From: Chlamydiales bacterium
Lineage (GTDB): Bacteria; Chlamydiota; Chlamydiia; Chlamydiales; Simkaniaceae
Direction of reading: 5' to 3'
Assembly (NCBI GenBank): GCA_024233395.1
Contig: JACKPR010000004.1
Coordinates: 186,001-250,000 of the forward strand
DNA length: 64,000 nt
Shown: positions 60,967-64,000 of the stretch, piece after piece
How the letters are laid out: each line of letters starts with the position of its first letter
Position numbering within the stretch: position 1 is the stretch's first letter
Program-made: the position numbers and the translations under genes
Notes under the pieces: model-generated
Databases searched by the model: none
Told to the model about the DNA's origin: nothing
Seen by the model: the letters and a program-made list of their open reading frames with translations, nothing else

Positions 60967-62958
60967 TTATGCAATGGGGCTTCCTAGAGGGGCCCCTTGT
61001 ATTTCTACGACCTCCAGGAAGTCATCATTCCCTGCAGCTAAAATCATTCCCTGGCTTTGAATGCCCATGAGTTTGGCAGGTTTGAGATTGGCGATAAAAG
61101 CAATCTTTTTTCCAAGCAAAGCTTTTGGATCAGGATAGGCCTTTCTAATGCCAGACACAACAATACGTTTTTCAAAGCCCAAATTCACTTCTATTTTATA
61201 AAGTTTATCACTTTTAGGAACTTCTTCTGCTGAGAGGATTTCTGCAACCCGAATATCAAGCTTTTGAAAGGCATCGAAAGAAATTTGATCTTTGAGATTT
61301 CCTGTAGCTTCTTTTAAATCTTCAAGTTGTTTTTCTATCACATGATCCTCCACTTTAGAAAAGAGCACCTCAGGTTTTGGAAAGGTGCGATTTACAGGAA
61401 GGCCTCTTTCTAAAACAGCTTCCCATCTTTGATCTTTTAGGTTTGTATCATTTCCAAGAAGTTTCCACACTTTTTCAGCAGTATCAGGAATGATCGGAAA
61501 AGAAACTAATGCCAAGGCATTAAGAGCCCTTAAGCAGCAAGCAATGGTTGTGTTTAATCCCTCAGGATCTTTCCAAGGTTTCTTTGTATCAAAATAAACA
61601 TTTCCCTCTTGAGCAAGTTCCATGATGAGTTGCGTCGCTTTTCGAAGATGAAAATGAGAATAGGCTTCATAAATCGCTTGAGTAAGTTCATGGATTTTCT
61701 CGAGGAACACTTCATCTTCATGTTTGAGGTCTCCATAGGGAGGCATCACTCCCTCGCATTTATTTTGAGTAAATACAAGGACCCGGTTAATGAGGTTGCC
61801 ATATTTTCCTAAAAGTTCACTGTTGCACCGCATTTGAAAATCTTTCCAAGAAAACTCACTATCTTGGGTCTCAGGTGCATTTGCAGCAATCGCATAACGG
61901 ATTTGATCCGCACTGAAATGTTTAAAAAACTCTTCAAGATCAATGTACCAACCAGCTGATTTACTAAACTGTTTTCCCTCTAAGTTATAAAATTCGTTTG
62001 CCGGGAGTTCATCCACAGTTTTATAGGGTTCATCCTGTCCCATTGTCATAGCAGGAAAGAAAATCGCATGAAATGGAATATTGTCTTTCCCAATGAAGTT
62101 CACCAATTTTGTTTTCTCATCGCACCAATACCGCTTCCAAGCTTCGGGATCCCCTTTTTTAAGAGCCCACTCTTTTGTTGCAGAGATATAGCCAATGGGA
62201 GCATCGAACCAAACATAAAGAACTTTTCCTTCAGCTCCTTCTAATGGAACGGGAATGCCCCAGTCAGAATCGCGCGTAATGGCTCGGGGCTTAAGGTCAT
62301 CGATATAGTTCTGGGCAAAGTTAACAACATTGGATTTCCAATTTTTCTTCTTAATCCACCGAGAAAGTTGATCTTTAAAAAGATCAAAACGGATAAACCA
62401 ATGCTTTGTAGCTTTTAAAGAAAGGGAAGCTCCAGTCAACTTTGATCGAGGTTTTTTTAAGTCTGTTGCTTCATAGCTTGCACCACATTTCGGGCATTCA
62501 TCTCCCCGAGCTTCTTCAAACCCACACTTTGGACATGTTCCCATGACATACCGATCAGCAAGGAACCGTTGATCCTTTTCAGAATAGAGTTGGTTTGTCA
62601 CCTTTTCTTCGATATAACCATTCTTTAGAAGCTGCTTAAAGTAGGTTTGGGAAGGTTCAACATGTCCTTCCCAGGTTGTTCGGGAATAGTGATCAAAATC
62701 AATATTCATCTTTTGGAAGAAGTCTTTTAAGACTTGATGAAAATAATCCACATGTTCTTTTGGAGTGCGTCCTGCAAGCTCAGCACTTAAAGTGATGGCA
62801 ACCCCATGTTCGTCAGAACCACAAATATAAAGAACATCGCTTCCTATGAGCCTTTGAAAACGTGCATAGCAATCCGCTGGGAGATAAGCTCCTGCGATGT
62901 GCCCAAAATGTAGGGGCCCATTTGCATAAGGGAGTGCTGCCGTTATCAGAACTTTCAT
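60967..62958 (-). CDS. metG: Methionyl-tRNA synthetase
   Basis: 663 residues. HIGH-like HFGH (PLHFGHIAGAYL), a four-cysteine zinc knuckle (CPKCGFEEARGDECPKCG), the KMSKS-like FSKS in EGKQFSKSAGW, and a C-terminal EMAP/Trbp111-like tRNA-binding domain (LDIRVAEILSAEEVPKSDKLYKI). Charges initiator and elongator tRNA-Met. The start overlaps the omega-like gene's stop by one base (TAATG). Corresponds to CT032. Confidence 0.97.
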   Translation of the reverse strand: MKVLITAALPYANGPLHFGHIAGAYLPADCYARFQRLIGSDVLYICGSDEHGVAITLSAELAGRTPKEHVDYFHQVLKDFFQKMNIDFDHYSRTTWEGHVEPSQTYFKQLLKNGYIEEKVTNQLYSEKDQRFLADRYVMGTCPKCGFEEARGDECPKCGASYEATDLKKPRSKLTGASLSLKATKHWFIRFDLFKDQLSRWIKKKNWKSNVVNFAQNYIDDLKPRAITRDSDWGIPVPLEGAEGKVLYVWFDAPIGYISATKEWALKKGDPEAWKRYWCDEKTKLVNFIGKDNIPFHAIFFPAMTMGQDEPYKTVDELPANEFYNLEGKQFSKSAGWYIDLEEFFKHFSADQIRYAIAANAPETQDSEFSWKDFQMRCNSELLGKYGNLINRVLVFTQNKCEGVMPPYGDLKHEDEVFLEKIHELTQAIYEAYSHFHLRKATQLIMELAQEGNVYFDTKKPWKDPEGLNTTIACCLRALNALALVSFPIIPDTAEKVWKLLGNDTNLKDQRWEAVLERGLPVNRTFPKPEVLFSKVEDHVIEKQLEDLKEATGNLKDQISFDAFQKLDIRVAEILSAEEVPKSDKLYKIEVNLGFEKRIVVSGIRKAYPDPKALLGKKIAFIANLKPAKLMGIQSQGMILAAGNDDFLEVVEIQGAPLGSPIA

Positions 62959-63146
62959 TATTGAGGTTCTTCTTCCTTACGTTTAGGTGGGTGTTTTCGA
63001 ATTTCTTTCAGAAGTTGAGTAATATTTAAATCTTCATTTCCACTTTGAATTTGCTTTTGAGCAACCTCAATTGCATAGTGAGTCAATTCAAAGTTATCTT
63101 TAAAAAGAGAGGTATAACTCTCTTTTGTGAGTTCATCATGCGCCAT
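62958..63146 (-). CDS. rpoZ: RNA polymerase omega-like small protein
   Basis: 62 residues from the ATG at 63146, chosen for the AAGGAGG 5 nt upstream (the frame is open 13 codons further). NFELTHYAIEVAQKQIQSG parallels the omega pattern (xFxLVxxAxxRAxQ) that packs on the beta' C-terminus, followed by a basic Pro/Glu tail. Position next to gmk is the classic gmk-rpoZ pairing, and CT031 lies in this place in C. trachomatis. Similarity is weak, so the name is provisional. Confidence 0.65.
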   Translation of the reverse strand: MAHDELTKESYTSLFKDNFELTHYAIEVAQKQIQSGNEDLNITQLLKEIRKHPPKRKEEEPQ

Positions 63147-63180
63147 GGTTTCCTCCTTCGCGATGTTTTTCAGCAATAAT

Positions 63181-63341
63181 ACCAACTATTAAAAATAATG
63201 TGTAGAATTGAACTTGATCTTTTCTGCTAAAATTTCTTTTTCGATCTCACTAACCAACATGTGGTTAGCTTCGATCTCCAAAAGCAATTTTATCATGAAA
63301 ATCTCCTCGTCACTTCTCCACATTATTTTTAATAGGTGGTA
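63181..63341. repeat. ~160-bp intergenic palindrome (element 10, gmk-omega)
   Basis: 161 bp with 27-bp arms (63181-63207 and 63315-63341) differing at two positions, core CTATTAAAAATAATGTG. The central CTAACC/GGTTAG hairpin (63250-63268) is at the midpoint. The right arm lies inside the gmk coding region and encodes its last codons. Confidence 0.9.
63189..63296 (-). CDS. Possible 35-residue ORF inside palindrome element 10
   Basis: MIKLLLEIEANHMLV onward, with AGGAG 7 nt before the ATG, 14 nt after the gmk stop. It is translated from the palindrome, so it may be a fortuitous frame; the well-placed ribosome-binding site is the reason to list it. Confidence 0.25.
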   Translation of the reverse strand: MIKLLLEIEANHMLVSEIEKEILAEKIKFNSTHYF

Positions 63342-63882
63342 TAACGATGCTTTTCAATGCTTCATAAGCTGTTTCTAAGTCGTCATTGACAATTGTATAA
63401 TCATAAAGTTTAGCCTGCTCCATCTCATACTTTGCCCACTTAAGACGTTTCTTCAAGGTTTCAGGTGATTCTGTTTTTCTATTTCTTAGTCTCTCTTCTA
63501 AAATCTCCATTGAAGGGGGAGCAATAAATATAAATATGGCTTTGATCTTTTTCTTTAATTCTAAAGCCCCTTGAGTATCGATCACTAAGATGACATCCTT
63601 ACCATTTGTTTGCCCTCTTGTCACTATCTCCTTCAATGTTCCGTAATGATCTCCAAAAACTGTTGCATACTCCAAAAAGTCCCCTTTTTTTACCCTTTCC
63701 TCAAACGCTTCCTTTGTTAAAAAGACGTAGTCTTTCCCATCAATTTCTCCTTTTCGAGGCTTTCTTGTTGTACAAGAAATGCTCTGAATCACTCTATCGG
63801 GATGGGAATCTTTGAGCATTTGAACGAGGGTCGTCTTTCCCGTTCCTGCAGGGGCACTGATAATAAAGAGTTGTCCTGTCAT
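63310..63882 (-). CDS. gmk: Guanylate kinase
   Basis: 190 residues. P-loop SAPAGTGKTTL, GMP-binding SCTTRKPRKGEIDGKDYVF, and the lid region RLRNRKTESPETLKKRL. Converts GMP to GDP. It overlaps the preceding YicC-like gene by ATGA. Its C-terminal residues (PPIKNNVEK) are encoded by the right arm of palindrome element 10, so the tail length may have been set by that element. Matches CT030. Confidence 0.97.
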   Translation of the reverse strand: MTGQLFIISAPAGTGKTTLVQMLKDSHPDRVIQSISCTTRKPRKGEIDGKDYVFLTKEAFEERVKKGDFLEYATVFGDHYGTLKEIVTRGQTNGKDVILVIDTQGALELKKKIKAIFIFIAPPSMEILEERLRNRKTESPETLKKRLKWAKYEMEQAKLYDYTIVNDDLETAYEALKSIVIPPIKNNVEK

Positions 63883-64000
63883 TCTATATTTGCTAGCTGC
63901 TCCCTAATTTTTTCTAGTTCACTTTTCACACCTAAAATTGCTTGAGTAATTTCAAGTTCTTGGGATTTTGCAGCAATCGTATTTACTTCGCGATTCATCT
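63879..64000 (-). CDS. YicC-family protein, C-terminal end only
   Basis: The frame continues off the right edge. The visible 39 residues read MNREVNTIAAKSQELEITQ and end with KIREQLANIE, the conserved YicC C-terminus (family pattern EMNREVNTIGSK ... KIREQVQNIE). YicC proteins are endoribonucleases that are commonly encoded just before gmk. Stop overlaps the gmk start. Confidence 0.85.
   Translation of the reverse strand, partial: MNREVNTIAAKSQELEITQAILGVKSELEKIREQLANIE

Noticed and set aside
1..64000. CRISPR arrays, insertion sequences, transposase or integrase genes, rRNA genes
   Set aside because: I looked for evenly spaced direct repeats, transposase motifs and rRNA signatures and saw none; the only repeats are the palindromes described above.

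Overview
The window is a piece of chromosome from a member of the phylum Chlamydiae, most likely an environmental (amoeba- or protist-associated) lineage such as Simkania, Waddlia or a Parachlamydia relative; the genus cannot be fixed from the sequence alone. The evidence is gene order as much as gene content. I see acpP-fabG-fabD-fabH followed by recR-bamA-skp-lpxD and pdhA-pdhB-pdhC; msbA-accA next to an HU gene; trxB and acpS close together; groES-groEL beside pepF; and metG, recD2 and gmk close together. All of these neighbourhoods occur in Chlamydia trachomatis (CT236-CT247, CT264-CT267, CT099-CT101, CT110-CT112, CT030-CT033, numbers from memory).

Layout. 1-3.3 kb: a PIN/TRAM protein (truncated), acpS, a small two-helix protein resembling an inclusion-membrane protein, an outer-membrane-like protein and trxB. 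3.5-9 kb: a polyamine-type ABC importer (potABC, no potD seen) and two tandem overlapping MFS pumps. 9.1-10.4 kb: a secreted YVTN beta-propeller protein. 10.7-13.8 kb: type II fatty acid synthesis genes on the minus strand. 14-19.5 kb: recR, then the outer membrane assembly and lipid A genes bamA, skp, lpxD. 19.8-23.1 kb: corA and a cluster of unrecognised proteins, two of them paralogues. 23.2-26.5 kb: pyruvate dehydrogenase E1/E2. 26.7-33.6 kb: an accessory stretch with a tiny lipoprotein, a DnaQ-like exonuclease, an ankyrin-like protein, two BamE-like lipoproteins, a beta-barrel protein and a secreted GH64-like (beta-1,3-glucanase) protein. 33.6-45 kb: msbA, accA, an L,D-transpeptidase, HU, tyrS, rpiA, HPr, pepF. 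45-47 kb: groES-groEL behind a degenerate CIRCE operator. 47-55.8 kb: accessory transporters, a sugar-type dehydrogenase, Nudix, LicD-like and lipase-like proteins, and a membrane protein with an HExxxH motif. 55.9-64 kb: tRNA-Asn, recD2, a second GH64-like protein without a signal peptide, metG, an omega-like subunit gene, gmk and the end of a YicC gene.

The most unusual structural signal is a family of about 160-bp intergenic palindromes. I found ten with good arm symmetry and an eleventh that is weaker. Each is built as one long imperfect hairpin with a small hairpin at its exact centre. The arms differ from element to element, yet the two arms of one element match each other, and total length stays at 157-169 bp. 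Two copies that are 95% identical flank acpP, and a third related copy lies downstream of potC. Several arms overlap the stop codons or last codons of neighbouring genes. The second notable signal is a pair of divergent GH64-like proteins, one with a Sec signal and one with a long non-secretory N-terminal region, both keeping the acidic pair expected of the family.

Functionally the window is mostly housekeeping (fatty acid, lipid A and outer membrane assembly, pyruvate oxidation, chaperones, tRNA charging). Between these blocks lie islands of secreted, membrane or lipoprotein genes of unknown function, which is where host interaction factors would be expected.
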